Assembly (NCBI GenBank): GCA_018798825.1
Contig: CP076355.1
Coordinates: 124,001 to 188,000, forward strand
DNA length: 64,000 nucleotides
Direction: 5' to 3'
DNA from: Ochrobactrum sp. BTU1
GTDB taxonomy: Bacteria; Pseudomonadota; Alphaproteobacteria; Rhizobiales; Rhizobiaceae
Shown: positions 8,981-17,611 of the stretch, one piece after another
Layout of the letters: each line of letters starts with the position of its first letter
Position numbering within the stretch: the stretch's first letter is position 1
The notes under the pieces: generated by a model
Database searches by the model: none
The model's input: only the letters and a program-made list of their open reading frames with translations
What the model was told of the DNA's origin: nothing
Position numbers and translations under genes: made by a program

Positions 8981-11217
8981 ACGGGTTCCTCCATTTGTAT
9001 TTTGCGCTTGCCAGCGAGAATGGCCGACCACCGGGCGTCGAAAACCTGGCGGTCGATCCGTTCAATTAAAGCAATCGTTGAGGCCTTGTCGGTGACAGAA
9101 GTATCATCCGCACCGAGCATCTGTGCTGATGGCAGCCAATAGGAACGCAGGCCCGATTGTTTGAGCTTGAGCCCAAGGTCCAAGCCCTTTTCATGCGTGC
9201 CGAGGTAGCCTCGTGTGAAGCCTCCGGCTGAAAACAATGCTTCGCGCGGCATGATGCAGCATTCAAAAGTTGCCGTTGCCACTTCGGTCAGCGACATGCC
9301 GGATATGGCGTCGATCGGATAGCCCGCATAGCGACTGATGAGGGCGCGATCCGATTGTGGTCCTGCGACCCACGTCCCTGCCCAGCGGATTGAATCATCT
9401 TCATAGGCAAGGGTCGGAGAGAGCACACAGTCTTTATGGGTTTCATATGCATTGACCAGCTTGTTGAGCCAGCCAGCCTTTCGTGGCAGCAGGGAGCCTG
9501 CCAGAAAGACAACCTGATCGGTGGTAACAGTGCGCGCGCCGACTTCCAGCGCGTCATAAAGATCTTCCGAGCCATTGGCCGAAACAAGTCGAATGCGCAG
9601 GCGATAGAAATCAGCGAGCCGTCTGATCTGAACGCCGACGCGGTCTATGATTTCGGTTGCTGCTGCGATCACAATCGGTGCTATTCGCGTTTCAGGATCA
9701 AGAGCAAGCAGCGCAAGCAATGGCTCGATCTCTTCGACGCGCTCGTCAATCCCGATGATGATTGCTGGCCCTATTGCGTCTTCAAACGGTCCCAAATCAA
9801 CCACACCGAATACTTCAGGTGCCGGGCGGGTAACGCCACGCAGCAGCGGCACCAGCTGCTGATCGACGATGTGGCGTAATGCCCAGGCGTTGGGGTCCGT
9901 TGCGCGAAGCTGCCGCACGATTGCATCGCGCGAGGTCACGCGCGTCGGCGTTAGCGGAAAGAAGGCACGCCGCCCGTCGCTGATGGATAATTCTAGGTAG
10001 AAGGGTGACGTACTGTCACCATCAAGTTCCGCAGCAAATGCCACAAAGCCATGAGCATGTCTGCTTGGATCAAGACCAGCATTGAACGGTGGTTGATTGT
10101 CAAATTCACGCGTCACATCCGGACGATCAATGCGCGTCCATGTTGTGTCGATCTGGATTTCTCCACGATGACGACGCAGTTTTACACCTTCGACGTGGCT
10201 GTCGGGATCGAGCAACCAGCCTGCAACAAGAAGGCCACTGCCTTCAACGCGGAAAACATTGTCGATGCCAATCCGGACCGGAAACGGGAGGGCCGAAACA
10301 GTGTCGGTGCCGTCAAAGCGATTGGCTGCCGAACGCAGCCTTAACAAAATATCTGTTGAGCTTCTAACGCGCGGCAGGATTGCGCGGATATGGGCCGGCG
10401 TCTCGCGGGAGCCGGACAAAAGTCTGCGATCATACACTTCTGTAAACCGCCAGCCGCGCCTGCCGCGAAACAGAATTCGCTCAATATCATTGGCTTCAAC
10501 CGGCTCATTGGAGAGCAGCAGTCCGGCAAAACCGGATGCTTGTTCGTTGAGGTCAGGGCGGGCGAAAACACTGATCGCACATTCGGCGAGCGACGAATTT
10601 TTGCCGCTGATAAGCAGTCGCGTGACACTGGGTATCAAATCCTGTGCCCAGCCCTGAACGAAAATCTCGCCTTCATCGCTAGCGCCGATCAATTCGATAC
10701 AGCCATCCGAACGCGCTCCTGCTTGTAAGAGAACAGTGATCGCTGAAAGCTTCTTCCGGCTGATTGGTCCTGAAATCAGGCCTTCGACGAGCTCGTCAAT
10801 GACGCCGGGCAGAGCCGAACCCGACAGATCAGCAATCATTGCAACAAAATCCGCAATGGAGGCGGATCGTGAGGCAAAGTTATAGCGCCCTACCTTGGCC
10901 CGGTGCTGGAACATGATTGTTTTGAGCACGCCTCGACGCAGTACATTGGTCGGAACAATTGCCACAAAACCGTGCGTTCCGGCAGACGAAGGTTCTTTTA
11001 GCGGCCAGGTAATGAGGTTTGTTTTCACACTCATTGCCGGGTCGCCGTTCAGAAAGGCCGTAACCTGATCATTGGTCGCACTGCCAATACCCAGCACTAA
11101 AACCAGCGTGTCCTCAATCACGCTGCCGACCACCATTTCACCCTCCATCATCATGGGTGGGCGGTCTGGTGTTCTGGGCTGTTTTGGGGCTGAATTCGGA
11201 CGTTCGTCTTGCACCAT
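8977..11217 (-). CDS. Large glycan-locus protein with accessory domains and a degenerate GT2-like C-terminus
   Basis: 746 residues. Two segments, near residues 170-240 (VQGWAQD) and 325-420 (LLVAGWLLDP), resemble the GW-x-x-DP accessory domain also seen at 11229 and 14108. The C-terminal part (about residues 480-735) aligns by eye with the GT2 domain of the 14108 protein: FLAGSLLPRKAGW replaces the active LNSDVVPSEHGW, and HEKGLDLGLKLKQSGL replaces DYEDSDLCLKIRQLGF. The metal-binding Asp is missing, so catalysis is doubtful; a glycan-binding or partner role is inferred. The ATG is 11 bases after the tail-anchored gene's stop. Confidence 0.7.
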   Translation of the reverse strand: MVQDERPNSAPKQPRTPDRPPMMMEGEMVVGSVIEDTLVLVLGIGSATNDQVTAFLNGDPAMSVKTNLITWPLKEPSSAGTHGFVAIVPTNVLRRGVLKTIMFQHRAKVGRYNFASRSASIADFVAMIADLSGSALPGVIDELVEGLISGPISRKKLSAITVLLQAGARSDGCIELIGASDEGEIFVQGWAQDLIPSVTRLLISGKNSSLAECAISVFARPDLNEQASGFAGLLLSNEPVEANDIERILFRGRRGWRFTEVYDRRLLSGSRETPAHIRAILPRVRSSTDILLRLRSAANRFDGTDTVSALPFPVRIGIDNVFRVEGSGLLVAGWLLDPDSHVEGVKLRRHRGEIQIDTTWTRIDRPDVTREFDNQPPFNAGLDPSRHAHGFVAFAAELDGDSTSPFYLELSISDGRRAFFPLTPTRVTSRDAIVRQLRATDPNAWALRHIVDQQLVPLLRGVTRPAPEVFGVVDLGPFEDAIGPAIIIGIDERVEEIEPLLALLALDPETRIAPIVIAAATEIIDRVGVQIRRLADFYRLRIRLVSANGSEDLYDALEVGARTVTTDQVVFLAGSLLPRKAGWLNKLVNAYETHKDCVLSPTLAYEDDSIRWAGTWVAGPQSDRALISRYAGYPIDAISGMSLTEVATATFECCIMPREALFSAGGFTRGYLGTHEKGLDLGLKLKQSGLRSYWLPSAQMLGADDTSVTDKASTIALIERIDRQVFDARWSAILAGKRKIQMEEPV

Positions 11218-11228
11218 ACGGCTTGTCC

Positions 11229-11999
11229 TTACGGCATCACTGCAAGCGTCAGAAGTGCGCCTGCGACAAAGCCGGTCAAAACGGCAGCCAGCACGAAAAG
11301 TACCTTGATGTCACCGCTGCTTCTCTTGCGCACGTCTTCCATGCGCTGTTCAAGGCCCGCCACCACGCCATCCATGCGCATGATATGAACATCAAGCTCG
11401 GTCATGCGCTGGTGAAGATCGGTGCGCAGCGCATCAACCGAACCGGCGATATCGAGAAGCTCTGCTGGTGCCGCATTGCCGGAACTGTCGATGGTGGGTG
11501 CCGCGCGCTGCAATGACCGCTGGTTGACCTGCAATTGCCGCTGTGCAGCCATCAGCATATCGAGTTTATCGAGAATGCGGGTCATCGGTGCTGCGATGAG
11601 CGCTTCGGCCGCTTGCTCATCAGGCTTTGGAACGCGCAGCTTTTGCTCATTGCCTGCGGCATTGGCTGCCACGACCACCAGATCGCCAGCGCGGGCTGCA
11701 GCAAATTGCGGCAGCATCACTTCGAAAGCGTGGAGCCCATCGCCAATGCCATTGCGCTTGAGGTCTGGTCGCTCTTTGTCGGCGGGTGCTTCGGCAATAG
11801 GCTTGTCGTCCAACAGAACGCGAATGATAAGCCGCTCAGTCGGATAGGACGGATCAAAGGCCCAGCCGTAAAGACGTCCTTCTTCAATAGCGTCAACGCG
11901 CCCTTTCATGGCTTCAGCCCTTTGAGCTGTCGGCGAAGCGCTCTGTGCTTCAACCGGCTTTTGTGCCACTTCGGATGGAATTTTGGTCGCGATGTTCAT
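11229..11999 (-). CDS. Tail-anchored protein with GW-x-x-DP domain and coiled coil
   Basis: 256 residues with an unusual order. An N-terminal soluble domain (residues 33-125) has GRLYGWAFDPSYP and GIGDGLHAFEVMLP, a motif set I associate with accessory beta-sandwich modules of exopolysaccharide glycosyltransferases. A long helical, probably coiled-coil segment follows (about 135-225). One hydrophobic helix (about 232-254) sits at the very C-terminus. There is no signal peptide, so the bulk should remain cytoplasmic, anchored by its tail. It lies inside the glycosyltransferase operon, 10 bases from each neighbour. I infer a membrane scaffold for the synthases; no enzyme motif is visible. Confidence 0.65.
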   Translation of the reverse strand: MNIATKIPSEVAQKPVEAQSASPTAQRAEAMKGRVDAIEEGRLYGWAFDPSYPTERLIIRVLLDDKPIAEAPADKERPDLKRNGIGDGLHAFEVMLPQFAAARAGDLVVVAANAAGNEQKLRVPKPDEQAAEALIAAPMTRILDKLDMLMAAQRQLQVNQRSLQRAAPTIDSSGNAAPAELLDIAGSVDALRTDLHQRMTELDVHIMRMDGVVAGLEQRMEDVRKRSSGDIKVLFVLAAVLTGFVAGALLTLAVMP

Positions 12000-12009
12000 G
12001 ATCTACCTC

Positions 12010-13269
12010 TCATGCTGCCTCGACACGGGCCGCGCGCAGGGATCCAATCAGATCGAGATAGCGTGCTGCGGTGGTGTCGATGGTGTCCGGGTGCCGCGCG
12101 TTTTCGCCAAGTGACTGGCGCAGGTCCGGGTTTTCCGCCATGCGTCGCATTGCTTGGGCGAGCGCCAGCGGATCATTGGGCGGAACAGTGAGACCATTGA
12201 TGCCATCAGTGATCATCTCGGCCATTCCACCAATATTGCTGCAGATGACGGGACGGCTTTGTCCCTGTGCTTCCTGAATGACAAGCGGTGCGTTTTCCCA
12301 CCAGATCGAAGGCATGATCGCGCAATCCACGGATTGGATGTGTTGAGCGATATCCTCGCGGCGATAAGCACCACGCCGCTGCACAACAGGAGATGTCTGG
12401 GCAAAAAGCTCATCGATTTCGCTAACAAAGCTCTCGCTCTGGAAGGGAGCTGCTCCATGAACACGGAGCTCGAAATCAAATCCCTCGGCAATCAGCAGCT
12501 TTGCGGCCTCAAGCAGAACCGTTGCACCCTTCCACGGGTTGAGATTGCCAAAATAGCCAAAGGTCGGTTTGGCCCGCTCTTGCGGAACAGCCGTTGATCT
12601 TGGACGTTCCGGCTGGCCATTGGGGATGATCTGAATGCGATCATCGGCAAGGCCCCATTCTACATAGCGCTGTTTAAGAAAAGCACTTGGGGACACAAAC
12701 GCATCGACAGTGCTCAGCAGCGATTTGATGTGCCGCTCACGAAGCACAAATTTATCCAGCGCAATATCTTTGAAACAAGCGTGGCAGCGGTCTGGACTTG
12801 CCCCATGACAAAGCTCTTTGCCGGTGGTACGAACCATCAGCCCGTCATGATGACAGATGGGGTAATAATCGTGCAGCGTCAGGACGATCCGGCAATCGGG
12901 CAGTGTGCGGCGCACGATATGGGGGAATTCTGCGCCCAAAAGCAGCAGATGATGCAGGTGCACAATGTCGGGCCTGAAGTCACGCAGCAGTTCAACAATA
13001 TCCGGCACAATGCCGTATAGGTCGATCTGGCTCATATAGAAGCGATCAAAGTGCCCGGACCACAGCAGAATTTCATCGCCGCCATCGCCGATGCTCTGAA
13101 AGCTCGTGCCCGGGCGCGCTTCGCGATGCACCTTGTTGGTTGCACCTAGAAACATCGCTTCACATCCTGCCCGCTGATAGGCGCGGAACAGATCATGGGC
13201 GAAAATTTCCGTTCCGCCCGGGTGCAGCGATGGATGGTTGTGGGCTGCGATGAGTACACGCGGGGCCAT
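12010..13269 (-). CDS. Family 4 (GT-B) glycosyltransferase
   Basis: 419 residues, clearly a paralogue of the protein at 7658. It shares VLIAAHNHPSLHPGGTEIF at the N-terminus, the Cys cluster LCHGASPDRCHACF, FGYFGNLNPWKGATVLLEA, MPSIWWENAPLVIQEAQ and VICSNIGGMAEMI. The GT-B donor-binding lobe is complete. It should add a sugar from a nucleotide-sugar donor, probably with retention of configuration; donor and acceptor cannot be told. Its ATG overlaps the methyltransferase stop by one base (TGATG). Confidence 0.88.
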   Translation of the reverse strand: MAPRVLIAAHNHPSLHPGGTEIFAHDLFRAYQRAGCEAMFLGATNKVHREARPGTSFQSIGDGGDEILLWSGHFDRFYMSQIDLYGIVPDIVELLRDFRPDIVHLHHLLLLGAEFPHIVRRTLPDCRIVLTLHDYYPICHHDGLMVRTTGKELCHGASPDRCHACFKDIALDKFVLRERHIKSLLSTVDAFVSPSAFLKQRYVEWGLADDRIQIIPNGQPERPRSTAVPQERAKPTFGYFGNLNPWKGATVLLEAAKLLIAEGFDFELRVHGAAPFQSESFVSEIDELFAQTSPVVQRRGAYRREDIAQHIQSVDCAIMPSIWWENAPLVIQEAQGQSRPVICSNIGGMAEMITDGINGLTVPPNDPLALAQAMRRMAENPDLRQSLGENARHPDTIDTTAARYLDLIGSLRAARVEAA

Positions 13270-14096
13270 CAGACACCACCTCCGCGCGAGGCAATGAAGA
13301 TATCCTGATAGTGATCGGCTTCAATGCCGCGCCAATGCCCAAAGGACTTTGTTTGTAGCTCCAGTTTGGCACCTATAAGCGCACGGTCCAGAAAGCCGTT
13401 TTCAAAGCCGACCGCCGCAAGGGGCGGAAGTTCCGGCACAAACCAGCATGGGCCGGTTCCGTGACGTTCAAAGGAGAGGCGCTTGTCGCGCTTGCCGTGC
13501 CGGTCGCGAGCGGCGATGTCGTCTACGACAAAGGCAGTCATGAACAGTTTGCCACCAGGCGCCAGGACGCGCGAAATCTGTTCCAGATAGGATTTTACCT
13601 CGTCAGGCGGTAAATGCGTGACCACAGAGGTCATGATGACGAAGTCGAAGCTCTTATCCGCAAAAGGCAATGTGAGGGTCAGACCGCTCACGCTTCCTTT
13701 TGGATTATAAAGATCATGGGCAATGTCGAGATGACGGAACTCGAAATTGGGATAGCGCGCAGTGATGTTCTGGCGGCACCAGTTAACGCCACCGACCACA
13801 GGATCAATACCGGCATAGCGTGTCTTCGCCGTGTCGAGATATTGCGTCAGTGGTACGGCCATGCGGCCAATCCCCGAACCGATATCCAACACGCGTGAAT
13901 CAGGCCTCAGCCCGCCCTTGCGGATGAAATGACCAAGGAACTCGGCACCCACGGCGCGATAATCGCCGTCTCCGACGAACACGCTGTTCGGGTCGGGTGA
14001 GGGCAGAAACCGGTTCTTCAAAACAGATTGTATCAGCCAGTCAATCTGTTCTTCGGGTATTGCTGGTTTGGCTTCAGGTTCTGGCTGTTTCAGCAT
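13269..14096 (-). CDS. Class I SAM-dependent methyltransferase
   Basis: About 275 residues. The SAM-binding motif VLDIGSGIGRMAVPL, the acidic end of beta-2 (YAGIDPV) and the motif IV-like FDFVIMTSVVTHL are all present, followed by VLAPGGKLFMTAF. The family methylates small molecules, sugars or lipids; in this operon a sugar O-methylation of the glycan is likely. I chose ATG 14096, preceded by GGAAGTGGT. An alternative TTG at 14111 overlaps the previous stop as TTGA and would add five residues. Confidence 0.83.
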   Translation of the reverse strand: MLKQPEPEAKPAIPEEQIDWLIQSVLKNRFLPSPDPNSVFVGDGDYRAVGAEFLGHFIRKGGLRPDSRVLDIGSGIGRMAVPLTQYLDTAKTRYAGIDPVVGGVNWCRQNITARYPNFEFRHLDIAHDLYNPKGSVSGLTLTLPFADKSFDFVIMTSVVTHLPPDEVKSYLEQISRVLAPGGKLFMTAFVVDDIAARDRHGKRDKRLSFERHGTGPCWFVPELPPLAAVGFENGFLDRALIGAKLELQTKSFGHWRGIEADHYQDIFIASRGGGV

Positions 14097-14107
14097 TACC
14101 ACTTCCG

Positions 14108-16369
14108 TCAAGCGGCGCTCCTTTCAGATTTGGCCACGATCACATTTGAGGGCATTGAGAGCTGCATCTCGTCGTGTTGCGGGGCCATCAATTCACTGAT
14201 TTCTTCGTTCCAGCGCTGTGTGTGCAGCCAGGAATTATATTGGCTGGCAAGGCCGCGCATATAATCCGCGCTGCGGCGGATTGAGCGGCGCTCGAAATGG
14301 TAGAGGGCAACGCTCGGCTCGTAGTAAATCTGGAAACCGAGCTGGCGAATTTTCAGGCACAGGTCGCTGTCTTCGTAATCGCCGATGACGTAGTCTTCAC
14401 TGTAACCGCCCACGAGGTCAAAGATGTCTTTGCGGGTAATCAGGCACGCGCCGGTAACGCCAGGCACATCACGCCCACGGCGCGCAGGCGCATAATTGCC
14501 CGGCATACCTTTGTGGTAGTGATGATTGAGCCAGATGCCCTGTCGATCGCGGGCAAAGTAAAGCCCGGCATGTTGCAGAGAGCCATCTTCAAACAAAAGG
14601 CGCGGACCGATTGCACCGAGCTTAGGCTCGTCGAATAGCGGCTGGATCAGCTGCTGCAACCAACCATGTTCGGAAGGCACCACATCCGAATTGAGCATAA
14701 CAATTGTTGTGCCTGTCGCGATGCTTGCGCCCGCATTGCAGGCGCGCGCATAGCCGCCATTGCGGTTCATGATTGCAAGCTTGAACGGCATATCATGCAG
14801 GATGTTGAGGCCGCCAAGCATATGCTCCGTGTCATCCTGAATTTCAGGTGAATCGAGCACGAAGATAAATTCAGCATTGGCGATCACCCACGGATCAGTT
14901 GCCATCGATGAAAACTGAAACCGCAGGAAATCGAGATTGCGGTAAAGCGGGATGACGATCGAGGCCAAAGGAGAAGCAGGCGTCTCGCCAAATTCTTTGA
15001 CTTCCGTGATGCGCACCGTTGCGCCGATCTTCTTTTCAACTTCTGTGAGTGCGGGCGCGAGAATCTGTTCAAAAACATGCGGTCGCGCCTGTTGTGGCGG
15101 GACGGAACGCAAGATCCGCATTCGCTGCGCGGATGGTTCAAAAGGTTGTGGCGCAGGCACCAGTGGTGCGGTGCTGCCCGACGTAAGTCGCATCTGAAAA
15201 CGCGGCTGCAGCAATGGGCCAAGGTTTTTTGCCGATGGCAACCACGCAACAAAGCCTGTCACGTCCCTTTGTGGAGCATCCTCACGCTTGGTAGTTTTAC
15301 CTGCAAACTTATGGAAATAAGGCTTGAGCGACTGAGCGCTGCCGCCTTCAGGTAAATATTCGATATCGGCTAGCATGGCCGAAGGATCATGCATCCAGCC
15401 ACCGACGATCAGGCCCCCATCCAATGCCAGCGCCAGATCGATTTCGGCTGCCGGCTGAGAAGCAGATTGTGCAATTTGACGGACAGGCAGCGGCGAGCGC
15501 GTCTGTAAATCAATGGCAACGGCGGTTCCTGCCGCATTGATTTTGCCCAGTTGGCGAACCAGAAACTCCCGCAAAGCACCGTTACTCTGCCATTTGCTCC
15601 ACCATTTGGTGAAATCGTTCTGTTCTGCCGTTCGGGTTGCCATCTTGCGCACCGCGACACCCTTCTGCCCGCTTAGTACAAGCAGGAGCGATGAAGGCAG
15701 ATCCTGCGGAGCTTCAACCAGAAGATGGCAGGCCTGCCAGGCATTGCGGCCCTGCTGACCAAGCACAAATCGCGGCGGGATGACCATGACGCTGCCCGGC
15801 GTTATGCCGTAAATGGCAGAGATTTCGCCGAGCATCGGATCAACGGCTGTTTCGAGAAGATGATGCCCGGAAACAGGTTCACCACAATGCTGTGCTTCCC
15901 GGGGTTCCGGCGTTAACGCGAAAGTCAGCTCGCGCACGAGGGATGCGAATGCCTGATTTCGCGTCAGCCGGAACGTGCTGCGCCAGGTTGTGAGGATATT
16001 GGTCAGAAGCTTGATATGGCCGGGCAAAGTGAGATCACCGACGACATGATTGACGTCGAATGCTGCAAGCTCATTGGCCGGATAAAGGATTGCTTGTGCC
16101 GTAGGTCCCAATGAACCTGCACTCAGCGATAATTCTATTGGTTCGGTTCCGGTCCGCATGGCCCAGAACATACGCATCCCACCATTTTCCAGCGGAATGC
16201 CAACACTGAGCAGTGGGACGGGCTGCACAGGCGTTTCCAGCGTGCATTTGTTTGTGGAGCGAGCCGGGCCGGGAACATCCCAGATGACCACAGCCACGTC
16301 GGCGCATAGACGGCAAATGGAGAGATTCTCGGTTTTGCTTTCAGTGTCCGCCGAATGGTCGAGGTTCAA
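14108..16369 (-). CDS. Family 2 (GT-A) glycosyltransferase with N-terminal accessory domains
   Basis: 753 residues. The C-terminal GT2 domain (about 460-710) looks fully active: ASIVIPLYRNLDFL, the DXD-type LNSD, GVTGACLITRKDIF and the base region VIGDYEDSDLCLKI. The N-terminal 450 residues contain an accessory region with LIVGGWMHDPSA (GW-x-x-DP type), shared with the products of 8977 and 11229, and may recognise the glycan or a partner. It is the first gene of the glycan operon. The only reasonable start I see is TTG 16369 with GGGCG upstream; the next in-frame Met is about 65 residues further in. Confidence 0.85.
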   Translation of the reverse strand: MNLDHSADTESKTENLSICRLCADVAVVIWDVPGPARSTNKCTLETPVQPVPLLSVGIPLENGGMRMFWAMRTGTEPIELSLSAGSLGPTAQAILYPANELAAFDVNHVVGDLTLPGHIKLLTNILTTWRSTFRLTRNQAFASLVRELTFALTPEPREAQHCGEPVSGHHLLETAVDPMLGEISAIYGITPGSVMVIPPRFVLGQQGRNAWQACHLLVEAPQDLPSSLLLVLSGQKGVAVRKMATRTAEQNDFTKWWSKWQSNGALREFLVRQLGKINAAGTAVAIDLQTRSPLPVRQIAQSASQPAAEIDLALALDGGLIVGGWMHDPSAMLADIEYLPEGGSAQSLKPYFHKFAGKTTKREDAPQRDVTGFVAWLPSAKNLGPLLQPRFQMRLTSGSTAPLVPAPQPFEPSAQRMRILRSVPPQQARPHVFEQILAPALTEVEKKIGATVRITEVKEFGETPASPLASIVIPLYRNLDFLRFQFSSMATDPWVIANAEFIFVLDSPEIQDDTEHMLGGLNILHDMPFKLAIMNRNGGYARACNAGASIATGTTIVMLNSDVVPSEHGWLQQLIQPLFDEPKLGAIGPRLLFEDGSLQHAGLYFARDRQGIWLNHHYHKGMPGNYAPARRGRDVPGVTGACLITRKDIFDLVGGYSEDYVIGDYEDSDLCLKIRQLGFQIYYEPSVALYHFERRSIRRSADYMRGLASQYNSWLHTQRWNEEISELMAPQHDEMQLSMPSNVIVAKSERSAA

Positions 16370-16473
16370 TGTGAGCGCCCTTTCATTCTTGTTGGAAATG
16401 CAGGGCCTGAAGCAGCGCTAACGAGGCTGGGTCGGGCCAAAAGTCGAGATTGAAAAGAATTAAAGAAGGAACA

Positions 16474-16497
16474 TGCCCGGCGGGAGGATGCCGGGCA
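16474..16497 (-). terminator. Rho-independent terminator after the RTX gene
   Basis: TGCCCGGC (16474-16481) pairs with GCCGGGCA (16490-16497) around an 8-base loop. On the minus strand it is followed by a pyrimidine/T-rich run (TTCCTTCTTTAATTC). It lies just after the RTX stop and before the glycosyltransferase operon, so the latter probably has its own promoter or depends on readthrough. Confidence 0.6.
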
Positions 16498-16514
16498 CGC
16501 ACTCAATCGTTTAA

Positions 16515-17174
16515 TCAGTGGACAGTGAAATACTGGTCGGGATGAGCCTGTATATCTTCTGCACTGGTGTTCACGAGGGTAACGGTGTCGCCATTGCCAA
16601 GGTCGACAACGACATTGCCACCAACCTGTGTGACACGGTCTGCGAGGTCATCCGCCGAATTGACATCAAGGCCATTGATGCCCTGCTGGATCTGAAGGAT
16701 GTCTTCGCCTGGGTTGAAGTCAAGGATGACGTCGTTTCCGCCGCCGCCATTGAACAAGAAGACGTCGCTACCGGCACCGCCGATAAGGATGTCGTCTCCA
16801 GCACCGCCATCGAGGATGTCGTTGCCGTCGCCGCCCAAGAGAACGTCATTCCCTTCGCCGCCGAAGAGAAGATCCGAGCCTGCACCGCCTTGAAGAACAT
16901 CGTCTCCAGCGCCGCCAAACAGCACATCGTTCCCATCGCCGCCGCTTAGGACGTCGTTTCCTGCATCACCGAACAGAATGTCATTTCCGTTTCCGCCGAA
17001 AAGGAGGTCATCACCATTTCCGCCGAAGAGGATGTCATTCCCGTCATCGCCGAAGATGGTGTCATTGCCATCACCTCCGAATACGAGATCATCACCGCCA
17101 TGGGCGCGGATGAAATCGTCAAAGCGGGAACCGAACAACACGTCGTCGTAGGCGCCGCCTTCTAAAGTGGCCAT
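16515..17174 (-). CDS. Small RTX (GGXGXDXUX-repeat) secreted calcium-binding protein
   Basis: 219 residues made almost entirely of RTX nonapeptides ([20 protein letters not shown] and about a dozen more, residues 6-145). A serralysin-like C-terminal secretion region follows ([21 protein letters not shown] to the end). The repeats bind Ca2+ and fold outside the cell. There is no N-terminal signal peptide, as expected for a type I substrate, and no protease, lipase or adhesin domain, so the protein is essentially a Ca2+-binding beta-roll plus export signal. The exporter pair lies directly upstream on the same strand. A matrix, glycan-binding or surface-layer role is inferred. The 437-base upstream spacer carries one of three copies of a 13-bp palindrome. 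Confidence 0.88.
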   Translation of the reverse strand: MATLEGGAYDDVLFGSRFDDFIRAHGGDDLVFGGDGNDTIFGDDGNDILFGGNGDDLLFGGNGNDILFGDAGNDVLSGGDGNDVLFGGAGDDVLQGGAGSDLLFGGEGNDVLLGGDGNDILDGGAGDDILIGGAGSDVFLFNGGGGNDVILDFNPGEDILQIQQGINGLDVNSADDLADRVTQVGGNVVVDLGNGDTVTLVNTSAEDIQAHPDQYFTVH

Positions 17175-17413
17175 CTGCTTCTCCTTGTGTTCCTGTATGG
17201 GTTACAAAAAGGCCGGGAATAAACCGACCATCATGCTTGTAGTAGTTTGCGCCGCATCAATAAGGATTGCAACACTATTAATTGTTGCAATTTTGGCATC
17301 CGTAAGTAACAAATTATTACGAATAATTTATATTACATTTTTGTAAACACAAATATGATGTATATTTAATATCAATATAATTTCTATTTATATTATATTT
17401 AAATCCAATTTAC

Positions 17414-17426
17414 TTCAAAATTTGAA
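17414..17426. promoter_or_regulatory. Palindromic operator candidate, copy 1
   Basis: TTCAAAATTTGAA, an inverted repeat with one central base. The identical 13-mer occurs at 20958 in the promoter of the MarR-family gene and, in the opposite orientation, at 22937. Its position upstream of the RTX gene suggests control of RTX expression by that regulator (inference). Confidence 0.6.
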
Positions 17427-17472
17427 CTGGATCGATTCGAATAGAAAAATTAATATATTTCAATATGATGAA

Positions 17473-17498
17473 GCCGCGCACGTTGGAACATGCGCGGC
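17473..17498 (-). terminator. GC-rich hairpin downstream of the exporter operon
   Basis: GCCGCGCA (17473-17480) pairs with TGCGCGGC (17491-17498), 8 bp with a 10-base loop. On the minus strand TTCATCATATTG follows, which is only moderately T-rich, so this is a weak intrinsic terminator or an mRNA end-stabilising hairpin for the HlyD-ABC operon. Confidence 0.45.
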
Positions 17499-17611
17499 GC
17501 AGGTATTTTCAGTGTATTCAACCTATGGATGAGTTATATTATAGAATACTCTTTCGTTACGTTTGACGACTATCCGGCTGTTGTTGTGTTAAGCACGCAG
17601 CCGGATGCAGT

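Larger units (their letters stand above)
17175..17611 (-). other. 437-bp AT-rich non-coding spacer upstream of the RTX gene
   Basis: No plausible gene on either strand. It is strongly AT-rich between about 17230 and 17460, in contrast to the flanking genes. It holds a 13-bp palindrome at 17414-17426, about 240 bases before the RTX start, and a GC-rich hairpin at 17473-17498 that may end the exporter operon. The remaining sequence may contain the RTX promoter and a long leader; I cannot place the -10 and -35 boxes reliably. Confidence 0.6.

Noticed and set aside
9436..9879. Several open plus-strand frames inside the 8977 gene
   Set aside because: They have no ribosome sites or known domains and overlap a long gene that fits the operon and its overlaps.
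16518..16949. Long open frame on the plus strand opposite the RTX gene
   Set aside because: It is the antisense of the repetitive RTX codons, has no ribosome site and shows only low-complexity Val/Ala/Glu repeats.
16700..17160. Regular DNA repeats that could be taken for a CRISPR array or satellite
   Set aside because: The period is 27 bases and matches the RTX nonapeptide codons in frame; there are no unique spacers.
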